This document shows, piece by piece, positions 22,881 to 34,468 of a stretch of DNA of 64,000 nucleotides. This DNA comes from Pseudoips prasinana (taxonomy: Eukaryota > Arthropoda > Insecta > Lepidoptera > Nolidae). The notes under the pieces were generated by a model. The model was not told the origin of the DNA, searched no databases, and was given only the letters and a program-made list of their open reading frames with translations. The stretch's first letter is position 1. The number at the start of each line of letters is the position of its first letter. A program made the translations under genes and the position numbers. The stretch is from contig OX621245.1 of assembly GCA_951640165.1 (NCBI GenBank), positions 22,064,330 through 22,128,329 on the forward strand, given 5' to 3'.

Positions 22881-23138
22881 TGACAGGCCGGTTTGCGTGG
22901 CAAGTAGATACTTGCCTTTCGCACCGCAGGTCATGGGTTCGATTCCCCACTAGGATAGATCATATCTGTGAGCATGAATATGTCTGGTTGACCTGAATCT
23001 GGGTGTAATTTTCTACATAAGTATGTATGAACAAAAGAAAACTAGTATAACAGTTATCTGGTCTCCTTAGTAAAAGCTCTACTTAGTTTGGGTTCAGATG
23101 GCCGTGTGTAAATGATGTCTCAAGATATTATTATAATA
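22881..23138 (+). mobile_element. tRNA-derived SINE, family B (copy B1)
   Basis: The head has box B GGTCATGGGTTCGATTCCC. The core is TGAATCTGGGTGTAATTTTC, and the tail is TTATCTGGTCTCC...CAGATGGCCGTGTG...GATATTATTATAATA. Full length judged against copies B3, B4 and B5. Confidence 0.85.
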
Positions 23139-24088
23139 TGCACATGCACTTATAAATAAATATAAATTGAAGAAGTACAGAGCCCATGTCAACTGCATTG
23201 AAATTTAATTAAATATTAATTATTTTAAAAACCTTTTGGTGGTTACAAATGTATCAAAAATTTACAGACGTACATAGCATCTGTTATGCTGAATACTTTA
23301 GCAAGCTCAACCAATAGACAAGAATAATTGTTTAAAACGATTCATAACAATTTCAAAAATGTTGATGATACAATTTGAATTATTTGTTCATATCAAATAA
23401 TATTTCTATTGTACTTACACAAAAATCTTTCAATGTGTTCTGTATTTTCAATTTTAATTAGGCAATGTGTAAGATTTTCCTTTGATAAGTTGTGTAAATA
23501 AATATAAAAGCCATTCCATAAGAATATTTTTCTGTATTCATGTAACTATTGTAATAATATTTAACAACGTTATTATTATCATGAGTATATTATATTAGCT
23601 TCAAGTTATGCTGGTGTTTTATCTACTATGTTCACAAAACTTGGATTGCTGCCACAAAAAAATGTTTGCCCTTAATATTCGCATAAACCCCAACAGTAAA
23701 ATGATGCAAATTAATTTAGACGCCTGTTCCACGCGACCCCATCCACAAACTAGGTCAACAGCCTAATCATCATTGCTTATGAACTTTACATAATGGACAT
23801 ATAGGCTGTCCGCTCTTCACCTGTCGCTATTGTTTCGTTTAAAGGCTAATGGTCTGGGGACGGCCATGTTATTCAGGTGTCAAGAAGATGAATGTCACGT
23901 TATTTATGAGGTTGCCTTTTAAAAACCACTCAAATGTGTACAATATACGCACATAGAGGGTTCCGTATCTCGATGTTATGAGTTCAGAGCTTCGAAGATA
24001 TGATATTGGGTTTAATTAACCCCGATATTATGAACAGCAATTGCTTTGTTTTCTTTAGCCTTGTACTTTATACAATAATTCAGTACCA
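23139..24088. other. Unassigned; slightly GC-richer patch at 23690-23900
   Basis: No repeat or coding motif recognised. The patch at 23690-23900 stands out by composition and is not matched elsewhere in the window. Confidence 0.4.
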
Positions 24089-24147
24089 ACCGAGATAAAA
24101 TAAGACCACTTTGTCTGCATAACAAAGTGGTCTTATTTTATCTCGGT
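24089..24147. repeat. Perfect inverted repeat, 26 bp arms, 7 nt loop
   Basis: Arms 24089-24114 and 24122-24147, loop CTGCATA. The flank GGTAATATAAACGACC after the right arm also occurs near 21475, where no palindrome exists. Confidence 0.93.
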
Positions 24148-24321
24148 AATATAAACGACCATTTTAACAACAAATTATTGCAATGGTGTTATAAAAGACA
24201 GAAAGAAGAACAGCCATCACTATGCTTCAGCCGGAACCTTATCCTTTAAAAAGTACTCCAACGAATAGTGAGTTATCTTAGTGTAAGAAGAATTTTTTTA
24301 AGATATCGCCCTCACTCGAGA

Positions 24322-24494
24322 ACCTAATCCCTGTGTAGCGGGGTACTTTACAAACATATAAAGACGGACACAAATGACATCCAAGCTCAGAACAACTATT
24401 TATGGGTCACATAAATAGTTGACCGGCGCGGGACTCGAACCCGCGACACGAAGCGGCAGGCGACTGTCTTAATCGCTGCGCCACACGTGCAGTC
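24322..24494 (-). mobile_element. SINE family A (copy A3)
   Basis: Reverse-strand copy with tail CCTAATCCCTGTGTAGCGGG, core and a tRNA-like head ending CACGTGCAGTC. The box B region GACTCGAACCCGCGACACG is intact. Confidence 0.88.
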
Positions 24495-24689
24495 GAGTAA
24501 TTTATTTAGCAGGAATGCGAAATATAAATAAAAGCGTGCAACAAATACACAAAAAATATACGCTTGGTAACAGACGCCCAACAAGACGAAAATCTTTTCT
24601 TTTTTATTTTACTTTTTGAATACGTGTTATATATATAATGTCTAATAAAATCTTAGATCTAATCTACAGCTAGCATTCCTGAGAAGTTA

Positions 24690-24835
24690 AGCCTCCCTCA
24701 AAGATCTCCACAACTACCGATCTTGAGCTGCACGTATCCAGGGGCATCCCACCACCGTTGTAAGATCGCTGATCCACATCACTATGTGGATCAGCGATCT
24801 TACAACGGTGGTCCTACCCACGCGACGCCTATTAT
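24690..24835 (-). pseudogene. RTE LINE C-terminal remnant carrying a palindrome
   Basis: Minus-strand sense reads a degraded GRPPL block at about 24830-24800, interrupted by the 24751-24812 palindrome, then GMPLDTCSSRSVVVEIFEGG. This is the equivalent of the NAVGCGKRKRLWRSL region of the 1.9 kb copy. Out-of-frame and truncated. Confidence 0.5.
24751..24812. repeat. Perfect inverted repeat, 29 bp arms, 4 nt loop
   Basis: Arms 24751-24779 and 24784-24812, loop CACT. The arm sequence resembles RTE coding DNA on one strand, so one arm was probably copied from the other. Confidence 0.94.
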
Positions 24836-25099
24836 TATTATACGCCTGATATTATATTAATTTTTCTAGTATTGAGTAGTGTCAATTTGTTTACAAGCAG
24901 ATTCATTTTAAATGGTAGTCGTCGCTTTGGAGTTATTGCCCTTCGTATTTGGGCTTTAAGCCATTAGTATTCAAAGTCCAAATTCACTACAGAATATTTA
25001 TTAGAACCGGCTGAAAATAAAACTCGATCGATTGTAATTTTACTAATGTGAAATTTGATTGTTTACGTAGACAATTTTTTTAATGTTTATCTCCATACA

Positions 25100-25790
25100 T
25101 AATAACAAAGGTAAAGGGTAAAGAGGCCACCATATTCCAGGCTGAACTTTTTGCCATTAACAGATATGTGCAAATGAACCTGGACAGAAAACTAAAGCAA
25201 CAAAACATCTACATTAACTCAGACAGTTAAGCGACGCTGTTAGCGCTGGACTCTTTTGAATCCAACTCAAAACAGGTACAGTGCTGCAAAGAAAACCTGA
25301 ATTTCCTGGGTCAATCCAACAGAGTCACACTCAGATGGGTACCGGGGCACTCAGGAATAGATAGGAATGAGAAGGCAGATGAACTTGCGAGACTTGGAGC
25401 CGTTAACTCTCAAAACTGACCCGAACCATTTTGTGGTATTACCAAGCAAATGGCCTACTCTATCCTAAACGATCAATGCACCTCAACAGCCATGGAACTG
25501 TGGAAATCCTCAGCTGGATCTCTACACTCAAAGGCTGTTCAATCAAGGGCTACAACAAAAAATTGTCGAAAGAATTACTTGAATTCAAACGTTACAAAAC
25601 ATGTGCGGTAACTCGAATTCTCACCGGACACTGCAAGCTGAATAAGCACATGTTCAACCTAAAGTTGACCGACAGCACAATTTGCAGATTCTGCCAAGAG
25701 TCAGAGGAAACTCCTTTGCATATTCTGTGCTCGTGCGGGCCGCTAATGCGTTATAGAAGTATCCACCTTATATTCTTTGTATTTTCTTTT
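25100..25790 (+). pseudogene. I/R1-like LINE remnant: RNase H domain and C-terminal CCHC
   Basis: From 25117 the frame reads GKEATIFQAELFAINRYVQM, INSDS, then a TAA where a Gln codon is expected (DS-Q-ATL), and LRWVPGHSGIDRNEKADELA. QAEL...SDS-x-A...WVPGHSG-x-x-GNE-x-AD is the RNase H signature of LINEs with a C-terminal RNase H (I, R1, LOA groups). After a stop and frame break, 25545-25760 encodes CAVTRILTGHCKLNKHMFNL and ICRFCQESEETPLHILCSC, the C-x2-C-x8-H-x4-C knuckle at the polyprotein end. The RT and endonuclease are missing. Two stops and frameshifts make it dead. Confidence 0.85.
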
Positions 25791-25849
25791 CAGTTCAGTA
25801 GTTTCATACGCAAACTACCGCGTATGAAAATAGCGTTGCTCTAATTACA

Positions 25850-26640
25850 TTACAAACTCAACAATTATATGTTTCTAATTAACACATAATACACACTCTG
25901 CAAAATTGTATTTGTAATTCATCAAAGCCTAAATAGGCTCTATGGCAATTTTGCTTGTAGTCTGTTTAATAATTAGATGTTCTCTGATTTCACAAGGATC
26001 AAATTACTGACAACAGCCATTTGTATAGCCCGAGGGGCTTTAATTATTTATGAAGACAATGCTAAATACCAATCATGGTGGTTCATCTTCTATTTCATTG
26101 GTAAGGTACGGAACCCAAAAAATTGCTTATTCTGATGCCCAGCTTTCCAACCCCAGTTGCATGACAATGCTACTTTACACGGTAATCCATGTTTTATTAT
26201 AACGGTTTCAATTTTTTATACTGACACGAAGTGGATATTAGCTTTGTTGCGGTTATACGGAATCGTTTTGAGTTATTAACAGTCATGAATATAAAATTAT
26301 GCCTTTTATTGCCTTATATCTGCCGCTTTTTAACGCTTTTATGGTAAATCTACCAACAATATTCAATTTCCTTTCAGCTTTATTAAGGTGTACGAATTTG
26401 GATGTATATTTTAATAATCCAATAGGCTGTTAGAATAAACTCTTGTCTCCGTGTAATATTATGGGAAAGATAATTATTAACTCTCTTGACGTAGTAGATA
26501 TGCTAACATATTAAAATTATTATTGTTAACTTATGAACAATATACTTATATAGAAGTAAAATCAACAAACAAGAAACAGAAATTTCAGAATTATATTTAT
26601 GTAATATTTATTACAGATAACGTTATAAATACATATATTC
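25850..26640. other. Nothing recognised
   Basis: AT-rich DNA between a LINE remnant and a MITE. No supported feature. Confidence 0.4.
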
Positions 26641-26647
26641 TATTGTA

Positions 26648-26773
26648 CAGACGCCAGCACAACAAGCTACCCCAATCTGTCAAATTTCTTTTATCTATTT
26701 TCAACTTTATCACATAAGCATAAGGTTCACTTTCAATTGGAGAAATTGGGGCAGCTTGATGTGCTGGCGTCTG
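26648..26773 (+). mobile_element. TA-flanked MITE, family M (copy 1)
   Basis: Ends CAGACGCCAGCAC and GTGCTGGCGTCTG are inverted over about 35 bp (inner part AGCTACCCCAATCTGT against a diverged partner). It is flanked by TA on both sides (26646-26647, 26774-26775). Two more copies are at 34.3 and 39.1 kb. A TA target suggests Tc1/mariner-type mobilisation, which is inference. No coding capacity. Confidence 0.8.
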
Positions 26774-26775
26774 TA

Positions 26776-28642
26776 CCTGTTGTATTCACTATTCTAAATA
26801 AGGTTTTTAGGATTGTTTTTATCAAGACATTAAGAAGCAGTAGTTAGTTTTAAGAAAATTCATGTTAAGATGTGATTTTTTGAATTGGTGCAATATCTAT
26901 CTATCTACATTTTAAAAAAAAATCACGCTTTATTCCTATAACATTCAACCATAAGTTTATTAAATTGAGACAGCACCATTTAATTAAAAAAAAATTATAT
27001 ATCGGTTTAGGAGAGCTAATTTAACACGTGTTAGTATGTAGTCTAGTAGGACCACATTGTCGTTAAAACTGTCTTACTACTTTTAAGATCAATCTTCATT
27101 GACTATTTTGGAATCCTCCGTTTTCTTAACATGAACATGTAATTTTTAATTTTCTGTAATTATTACAATCTAATTATTAGATCTCAATAACTCATTCACA
27201 ACGTGAGTCCAATGGGTACATTTTATCATTAAAACTAATTTAAAATCGAGCTTCAACAACTGTTTTGGACTCCATAATTTTACAAATACCGTCAACTAAA
27301 ATGTTGTTAACATCACACAAGAACAATCAATTTTTAATTCTATATATATTATGGAACTTCGATGATCATTAAAATTACATCATCCGTTACAGTTTTTATA
27401 ATATTAAAATAACACCTGCTACTTATAAGCGTTGTTCTTTAAAATTAATATTAAATACTACAGACATACAAAGGAATATGCAAATTTCTTGAACACAGAT
27501 TTTAATTATAATAACTTTGTGCATCTTACAACTTGCGTTTCTTTAAATTTATCACACTTATTTGTTCGTCATAACAATTTAAATAAACTAAAAGCAAAGT
27601 GTGTTACTCAACAAAGAACTAACAACTTAAAAGCGCAACTTATAATTGCCTTCATTTATAATTTACGTCTCATGCAGATGTTGTGTGTTTGATCGAAAAA
27701 TCTAATAAAAAGTTATAAAAGCTGGATTAAATTTTATTAAGACCCAAAATTTTGTTTATTATGCTGATATCTAAGTAAGAACTAAAACTATGATTATAAA
27801 CTTAAAATCAAAATAAACAAAAATAAAAGTATAGCTTACAAATAAAATTTCTCTATCAATTGATATATCAACTAATTACTTTCGACTTTTTCGCGTTTTC
27901 GACGATTGCACTGCTAGTGTTATGTTTGTTGCACTCCAACGTCATTTCATTAAAAAACCAACTACGATTGTGAGCTTGTAAAAATGTAATTTGTGGAGAT
28001 GAAAATAAATATATTTATTTACTATATTTAAGACCACCTCTTACGTTTATTATGAGTATAATATGAAGTCCTTATGACCGGAGTAACGTCATCTCCGCGG
28101 TACAGAGAGTTATCGATCAACCAACAAGATAAAAATAAATAGAATTTATAATTTTAGGAAAATCAGCTATTTGGTTCCAAATTTTTTTTTACCTATCGTT
28201 GTATAGTATTTCAAAAGAATAGTCCTGACTCACTAACTACTTGACTGTCTTCAAAGAAAGTTTCAATACCTAGTTAAAATTCAGGCATTTCTTTTGACTA
28301 TGGATTTACGGAAGCTCTCAGAGGTTAGCGAATAAAAAGCATTTTTGCATATAAATCCACGCGTATGCTTATGATTGACACTACAATATTATTATAGTGA
28401 TGCAATTTGAATAATATTATCTTTAGACATTTCAATTCATACCTTCCGCAAAATTAGCTGATGTCTTAGCTTCATAAATCAAGTAGTTTTTAAGAAGTCA
28501 TGTTACGTCAGAGAATGAATCTTTCCCTTTTTTATTATTAAGTATGTATCGTATTGTATGAAAACAATTGCATATAAAAACAAACATTGAACATATAGAT
28601 AACAGTATAAGGCTGTACATTTGGAATTTGTAATATTTTATA
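26776..28642. other. AT-rich DNA, nothing recognised
   Basis: Only background frames (longest about 86 codons at 27432, Asn/Leu/Lys-rich, no motif). Confidence 0.45.
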
Positions 28643-28961
28643 CTAGCTGTGCCGGCGACTTCGTCCGCGTGTTAATTAGTTTATTTCGTTTTTCTAGTAA
28701 AATATGAGACTTTTTCTAAAATAAAAGTAGCCTAAGTTACTCCTTATTACATCAGCTACCTGCCAATAAAAGTCCTGTCAAAATCGGTCCAGCCATTTCA
28801 GAGATTAGCCGGAACAAACAGACAGACAAAAATTGTAAAAAATGTCATTTTGGTGTATGTACCGTATATATATTCATATTAATGCAGTAAAAACCGGTTA
28901 TTTCAATATTACAAACAGACACTCCAATTTTATTTATTTGTATAGAGTATAGATGTATAGA
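28643..28961 (-). mobile_element. Non-autonomous Helitron, 319 bp
   Basis: On the minus strand it starts TCTATACATCTATACTCTAT at 28961. It contains CGGCTAATCTCTGAAATGGC and GTAACTTAGGCTACTTTTAT. It ends with a hairpin (CGCGGACGAAGTCGCCG) and CTAG at 28646-28643, then T. Both termini are intact in form, with no coding capacity. The interior resembles the Helitron body at 62.45-62.57 kb. Confidence 0.85.
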
Positions 28962-29230
28962 TATAAAATGGCAGCCAAAGTAAAGTTTTACGCATTGCGC
29001 CTATAATGTGACCTCCGCAACTCCTCAGGAAATCAGATTTTCTTTATGTCACGGATCGTTGGATTTAGTACGTAAGTTCATTTAGACGAACAGTGATCCT
29101 TATATTTTTTTCTTCATTGTGTCAATTTAGTCCGTTCCTTGATGGATGATATCTTAAACTGAGAGGGTTTTCATATAATAATACTGAAAAATAGTTGGCT
29201 TTTATTTATTAGTTATATAACTTTGAACCT

Positions 29231-29398
29231 GATGGGCTAGTTGGCGTGGTTGGGACATACTTGCCTTTCACGCCGCAGGTCGTGGGTTAGATTCCCACCC
29301 AGGACGGATATTTGTGTGCATGAACATGTCTATATGTCTTGAGTATGGATGTAATTATCTATATACGTATATTTAAAAGAAAATTACTATAAGAAATA
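29231..29398 (+). mobile_element. SINE family B (copy B2, tail missing)
   Basis: Head GGGCTAGTTGGCGTGG, box B GTCGTGGGTTAGATTCCC and core GAGTATGGATGTAATTATC. It stops before the CAGATGGCCGTGTG tail. Confidence 0.8.
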
Positions 29399-31340
29399 TA
29401 TTACTAATTACCAATTGTTTAAATAGTATAAATAAGTGAAAACTTGTAATTGGCCTTAACTTAAACATACAACCTTGTTAGTATTTAATTAGCTGTAAGT
29501 TTTTTAAACTTTAAAATAAAATAAAAAATACAATAAAATATCAGTCGTCTGGTTTTCATAATGACAATTCCCTTACTATTCGCATGCCCACTAAGGGTAG
29601 ATGTCGGAACCTACAAAACAATGTACTTACCATCTTTGTGACCATATCTGAAGCGAATAAAGATATTCTATTCATACAACTAACTCTGTTCAGTTTGGGA
29701 TCAGATGGTCGCCTGGGAATAATATGCCAGGTTATTGTTATTATTAACCTTCTCTTTACTATTTGAAAACCTGGTGTTTCACAAGACAATTACATGTTTA
29801 CAAATTAAACAATTTGGGAGACTGTACTTAAATTGGACACCATATCAGCGCTTATCCCCATTGGATACTATTTCTCTATTAAAACTGCCATTACTACCTA
29901 CATAAAAGATTTTATTAAGGTCAAGATCACTTGGCTTGGTTTCATTGCACTTTGAAAACTAAATGAAGAGCCTAAAATTTTAAGTTAAGAGTACGCAAAC
30001 CTCATATATGAGAATAAAATTACCCTTGAACTTTTAAATGGAAAACGGCCAAATACAAATTCAAGGTCTCACTTTTAACTAAGTACTTTGTTAAACAAAA
30101 TAAAAACATTCACTGGACTTTTTCCAAAAGTTTTGAATATAGATGCCAAAATAAAATAAACATAACCCATTAGGCCCGAACTTTGTAAAACAACTTTCAC
30201 AAAACGTATTCAAACATCATTTACGAAATAAATTGTGGATAATATCCAACTGGCGAAAATAAAATTTGCTTTGGGCAATTTCTGAATGAATAGAATTGTA
30301 CGGATTTATAAGAGCTATTGTTTTATTCTCAGATAAAGCTTATAGAATTACGTAACTACCAACATTACTAAAAAGAGCTGTACCTTTTTTAATCTCTGAA
30401 TGTATTTCAATGAAATATAGTTAATAACCACCTCTTAATCATATATTTGATTAAACTATGATTTAGTTCAATCATATAATAAATATTTTTGAGTTGTTTT
30501 AAACTATTAAAAAAACTTAGGTAAAATATCGTATTGAAATTGGTTCATCACTTTTGGAGCTATGTTCCCAAAAATACTGATTTCAAAAACCGAATTAACT
30601 TCAACTTTTCATTTATTACGTACATTATATTTATTCAGATACATTCATATTATTATAATATATACATAACATTCTCTATCGAATAAAAAAATGGTAATTA
30701 ACATCCATTGATTAACAATGCAGAAATTAAAATAATAAATTGATAAGTTCCTTCCTTTGTAGGTTTACAAGCAGGCATAAAAACAAACCTTCAAACATAG
30801 AATGTTTGAAGGTTTATTTTTCTGTAGAAAGTTCAAAATAAAATATGACTAGTTTTTCTACATAATCTAGACTTCAGAAGTATTACTGTCCTGACGAATC
30901 ACAAAGATTTGGAGAACTAAACATATTACTTTTTTATGACAATGTAAACGGCAATTTTAGTATCTTTTTGTGACAGCGAAAGCTTTATAGCATCATTGTG
31001 AGTTAATTAAAAGCACCTATGACTGATATTCCTAGAGCATTTCTTAATACCTTGGCTGCTTTCTCCATGCATATATGTAAAAAAACACTAAAACCTACAA
31101 TACAATTCTACAAATCAAGGTCTCTCTCTTCATTATTCTGCAATTTGATGATCTAACGGCGGCTTTTTTTAGTAATCAAATGAAACAGAATTGGCTATAC
31201 TTGGCCGTTTTATCTAGTTTTACCTCAAGTCAAGTATATTTGTTTTTCGCTTTTTATATCGGTAGTTGGAAATGGGCTGTTTATTGTATTTTAGACGGCC
31301 ATTGGCTTAACAGCTGTAAGAAGTCCACCGCTGGACAAAA
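29399..31340. other. Mostly unassigned; contains a SINE-B tail scrap and a small hairpin
   Basis: 29688-29753 holds CAGTTTGGGATCAGATGG...GGGAATAATATGCCAGG, a scrap of the SINE-B tail ending in (GTTATT)n. 30785-30798 / 30802-30815 is a 14 bp perfect inverted repeat with an AGA loop. Nothing else is recognised. Confidence 0.5.
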
Positions 31341-31535
31341 GCCTCACCAAGAATCAACTTGGGGGGATAAACCATAATCGCCACGCTTGGCAGGCGGGTT
31401 GGGGATCGCAGTGTGATGGTCATAGTACTCAGAAAGAAGCTGCTGCTCGTCCTCTGATAGATATTCCCTCGGGTCGACTTCTACGCCCCCCAAGAGATGA
31501 GATGGCATGATGATATTCGCCGCCGTCACCACATA
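31341..31535 (-). repeat. Repeat family F (GC-rich)
   Basis: CCATAATCGCCACGCTTGGC, GGTCATAGTACTCAGAAAGA and GGGTCGACTTCTACGCCCCC, then GCCGTCACCACA. Copies are at 37.7 kb (opposite orientation), 54.6 kb and 57.1 kb. The sense direction is inferred from 54.6 kb, where the same text runs into an RTE-like CAGCAGTGGACT...GATGATG end. So family F is probably a LINE 3' region. Confidence 0.6.
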
Positions 31536-31667
31536 GCAGAGGGTAATTACTGCTACAAAAGTTTTTCTGTAGACATTGTATGATAGATATCTAACTTACT
31601 TAAAATATTATTCTTTAGTCTTAATATCTAAGGAGAAGGAGACCATTGGTTACTTGCTCTTTTAAAT

Positions 31668-31760
31668 GATTGCAGATGAGGTGCAACACTAAAGACATTG
31701 TCATCGCCACTTAGTGTCCCGGGTTCGATTTCCGCCCAGGCTGTCTTTTGGTTCTAATTC
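31668..31760 (+). mobile_element. Degenerate tRNA-like SINE head
   Basis: A box B-like CCGGGTTCGATTTCCGCCC follows a box A-poor segment. No recognisable SINE body follows. Confidence 0.35.
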
Positions 31761-31837
31761 ACCACACCATAACCTTTCTGCAGCAACCAGCGTTTTTACG
31801 AGCAATAACTATACCGATAACTTGGTTCGCCTGCAAA

Positions 31838-31910
31838 TTTCTACATTTCTCATTCAGTCTCACAGTGAAGCTCAAGGTCATCCAAAGAGCAATGCAGAGG
31901 ACTTTCCATT
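31838..31910 (+). pseudogene. RTE RT fragment
   Basis: SLTVKLKVIQRAMQRTF matches the KLKVAQRAMERAML block of RTE reverse transcriptases, the same block as at 1.69 kb. About 20 codons only. Confidence 0.45.
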
Positions 31911-32000
31911 ATTGTTTGGATGATCATGCCAGCCTTGCTTTCCAAACCCATTACATGTACTCGATAAGTCATACGGATAAGCGATTGATAAACAACATGA

Positions 32001-32252
32001 CAGTCACCGTAGCCTAGTTGGTAGTGCTCCTGCCTACGAAGCTGGTGGTCCTAGGTTCGAATCCTGGTAAATGCAAATATTTGTGTGAGGAGCACGAATA
32101 TTTGTTTCTGAGTCATGGATGTTTTCTATGTATTTAAGTATTTATCTATATATATAAGTATGTATATCGTCGCCTGGTAACCATAGTACAAGCTTTGCTT
32201 AGTTTGGGGCTAGGATGATCTGTGTGACATTGTCCCTAGATATTAGTATAAT
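32001..32252 (+). mobile_element. SINE with a different tRNA head and family B tail (copy B3)
   Basis: The head CACCGTAGCCTAGTTGGTAG with box B GGTTCGAATCC is distinct from the other B copies. The body still shows TTTGTGTGAGGAGCACGAA, CTGAGTCATGGATGT and the tail TAACCATAGTACAAGC...CTAGATATTAGTATAATT. It is a chimeric or separate subfamily sharing core and tail. Confidence 0.8.
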
Positions 32253-32469
32253 TATTATTAACTGTTGAGCAAATTTTTCTATCATTAAGTTGCGGTAAGA
32301 TACGTAACAATATGGCAAGAGAACCTCTGTTCCCTACATGACTAATGGCATTATTAGACTACAAACTTGTAAAATAAGGCCGTTGTAACGCAACAGATGG
32401 CTTCTTGTCCTTTCTATTCCATGTCTTAATGTTCCGGGAATATCGATATCATAACAATGAATAGTCATG

Positions 32470-32725
32470 GGAATATGAAAATGATTTTGTTAAAAACTGA
32501 AACTTGAATAAGTTGGTGGAGCAACGCATAGGTGCTGTACGCTTTCATATAAATATCACCGGCAGGAATATTGGGGCTCATCGGGGTGGGGGGAAGGGTC
32601 AGCAACACTTGTTTGCTGACTTTTAAAGGCCGGCTACGCACCCGCGACAGCTCTAGTGTCCATGGGCGGCGGTGATCACTTACCATCAGGTGACCCACTA
32701 GCTCGTTTGTCGCCCTCTGATATTA
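32470..32725 (+). mobile_element. SINE-like repeat, family D
   Basis: AAAGGCCGGCTACGCACCCG, GTCCATGGGCGGCGGTGATC and CTTACCATCAGGTGACCCAC, ending in A-rich sequence. I recall this GCCGGC...CATGGGCGGC...CATCAGGTGA text as very common in Lepidopteran genomes. A diverged reverse relative may lie at 36200-36290. Confidence 0.65.
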
Positions 32726-33129
32726 AAAATATTGTTCTGCAAAATAGGTTTGAAGAAAAATTTGGAAATTAACCAATTAAAAATGAAATTGGAAAATTTT
32801 GATTTAAAAAAATTTCATTGTCAGCATAATAATCCTTCAAACATATTTTGACGAACCATTTGCCTAATGATAAGTATAAAAATATTAGATATTATTATTA
32901 GACTTTTATTATTATTAGATTCAATTTGACAAAATAACTGATTTCTTAATAAAAGCCACCTACGTATTATTTTAAGTAAAAAAATATTATATTATGTTAG
33001 CTAGTAGTAGCTAGTAGGATGTTAGTTAATCTAATAAATGATTTTATCAACAAACATTTTTTTATAGTATAGTAAAGCAAATTAGCAAGTGAGTTATTTG
33101 ATCGTCGTGAGCCTTTAAAAAAAAACAAA

Positions 33130-33217
33130 TATCCTGGGACATTATTTACACACGGCCATCTGATCCCAAACTAATCAACGCTTGTACTATGGAAACCAGA
33201 TATTTTTACTTTACTTT
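33130..33217 (-). mobile_element. LINE 3' UTR identical in type to the SINE-B tail
   Basis: Minus strand: ATCTGGTTTCCATAGTACAA, GTTTGGGATCAGATGGCCGT, then AATAATGTCCCAGGATAT. This is the SINE-B tail, here starting about 15 bp after the stop codon of the LINE ORF at 33218. Confidence 0.75.
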
Positions 33218-33425
33218 TTACCAGACACGACTGTTTTTTAAAGTTTCTATTAATAAAGTTTCCGTGACGTACCAAATCGGAAATACCTTCCTAGATAATT
33301 GATTCCACAGTGTGGTAGTAAGCGGAACAAAGTTTCTTAGGAAACGTACGGTTGTGATTGACCAACCATTCGGTGATATGGATACAATTACATTAGGCGT
33401 GTGCATCTGCGAAAAATGCAGGTGA
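33218..33425 (-). pseudogene. LINE reverse transcriptase, extreme C-terminus
   Basis: TTVRFLRNFVPLTTTLWNQL and RKVFPIWYVTETLLIETLKN lead to a TAA at 33218-33220. R-(F/S)-x-x-x-F-(I/V)-P-x-T-x-x-x-WN-x-LP...VFP is a C-terminal block seen in many insect LINE RTs. Only about 60 codons remain. It is followed directly by a 3' UTR matching the SINE-B tail, which suggests this LINE family mobilises SINE-B. Confidence 0.65.
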
Positions 33426-34333
33426 TTTTATTTTCTTCTTAATCACTTTTCATTATTTTTGTAACTTTTTAACGTGATTTAAAAATTATTTTTAAGAATA
33501 CCTTAAAACTGTTATTAAGAATAATAAAATATATTAAAGTAAGTCTTGGCTAGGTTAAAAGTTAATTACGGTGTTTAACTTTTATGTTGTATAGAATTAG
33601 GTTTATTAAACTTAAGATTTAATACTGATATAGTATCTGCAGAGAACTACTGACTGTAATAATTCTGATTGGTGATATTCAAAACATCATTTGTTCCTTG
33701 AAATGTTAATTTATGTATGAGTTATAAATTTGTTTTTCCCCTGGGTGCAGTGCATGATATGGCACCTACTCAAAAGACACTGGCTAAAAACGCAAAAAGT
33801 ATACTTAAAAAAAAATAAGTTTAGAGTAATATCTCTTTTATACGCGGTACCTTAGAACTAAAAATAAATACTTGCTCAATATCACTGAAATTATTAAAAT
33901 AAATAGTTAGAAATTTAACACGGCTAAGCCAGAAACACCAGTAATATTCCATTACGATATTTTGATAAGGTTATCGAGAAAGCGGAATAGGAGAATATGT
34001 TCGTCACAAAAGCTTTTCGTTTTCCGATCAGTATCATCGTGACACAATTTATCTTTGTGACTGTTCTTTATTGACAATAAGTATGTGCCTATACGAGATT
34101 GTATTAGGTTTTTTATGGGCCCGTCAGAATGGAAACCCTATTCGAGAAACGTTCGGCTATCAGACAATAAGACAATCTTTTTCAGTGGAAATGAATTTTG
34201 GAATTTGGGATGGATGGAGTCCCAAAATTAAGTTACTTTCCTATCCGGTATATCAGTTATAAAATAATTTATATTTAAATTATACTTAGCATAGATAAGC
34301 ATATTTTTAGAGCTAATCATTATTCGTTTTGTA
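33426..34333. other. Nothing recognised
   Basis: AT-rich DNA. Short frames only. Confidence 0.4.
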
Positions 34334-34468
34334 CAGACTCCAGCACATCCAGCTACCCCGGTCTATCAAATTTCTTTTATAGATTTTCAACTTTATAACT
34401 AATGCATAAGGTTCGCTTCCAACTGGAGAAATTTTACAGATTGAGGTAGCTTGATGTGTTGGCGTCTG
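34334..34468 (+). mobile_element. MITE family M (copy 2)
   Basis: Ends CAGACTCCAGCACAT and GTTGGCGTCTG, flanked by TA on both sides. The interior TTCAACTTTATAACTAATGC and AAGGTTCGCTTCCAACTGGA is shared with copy 1. Confidence 0.8.
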
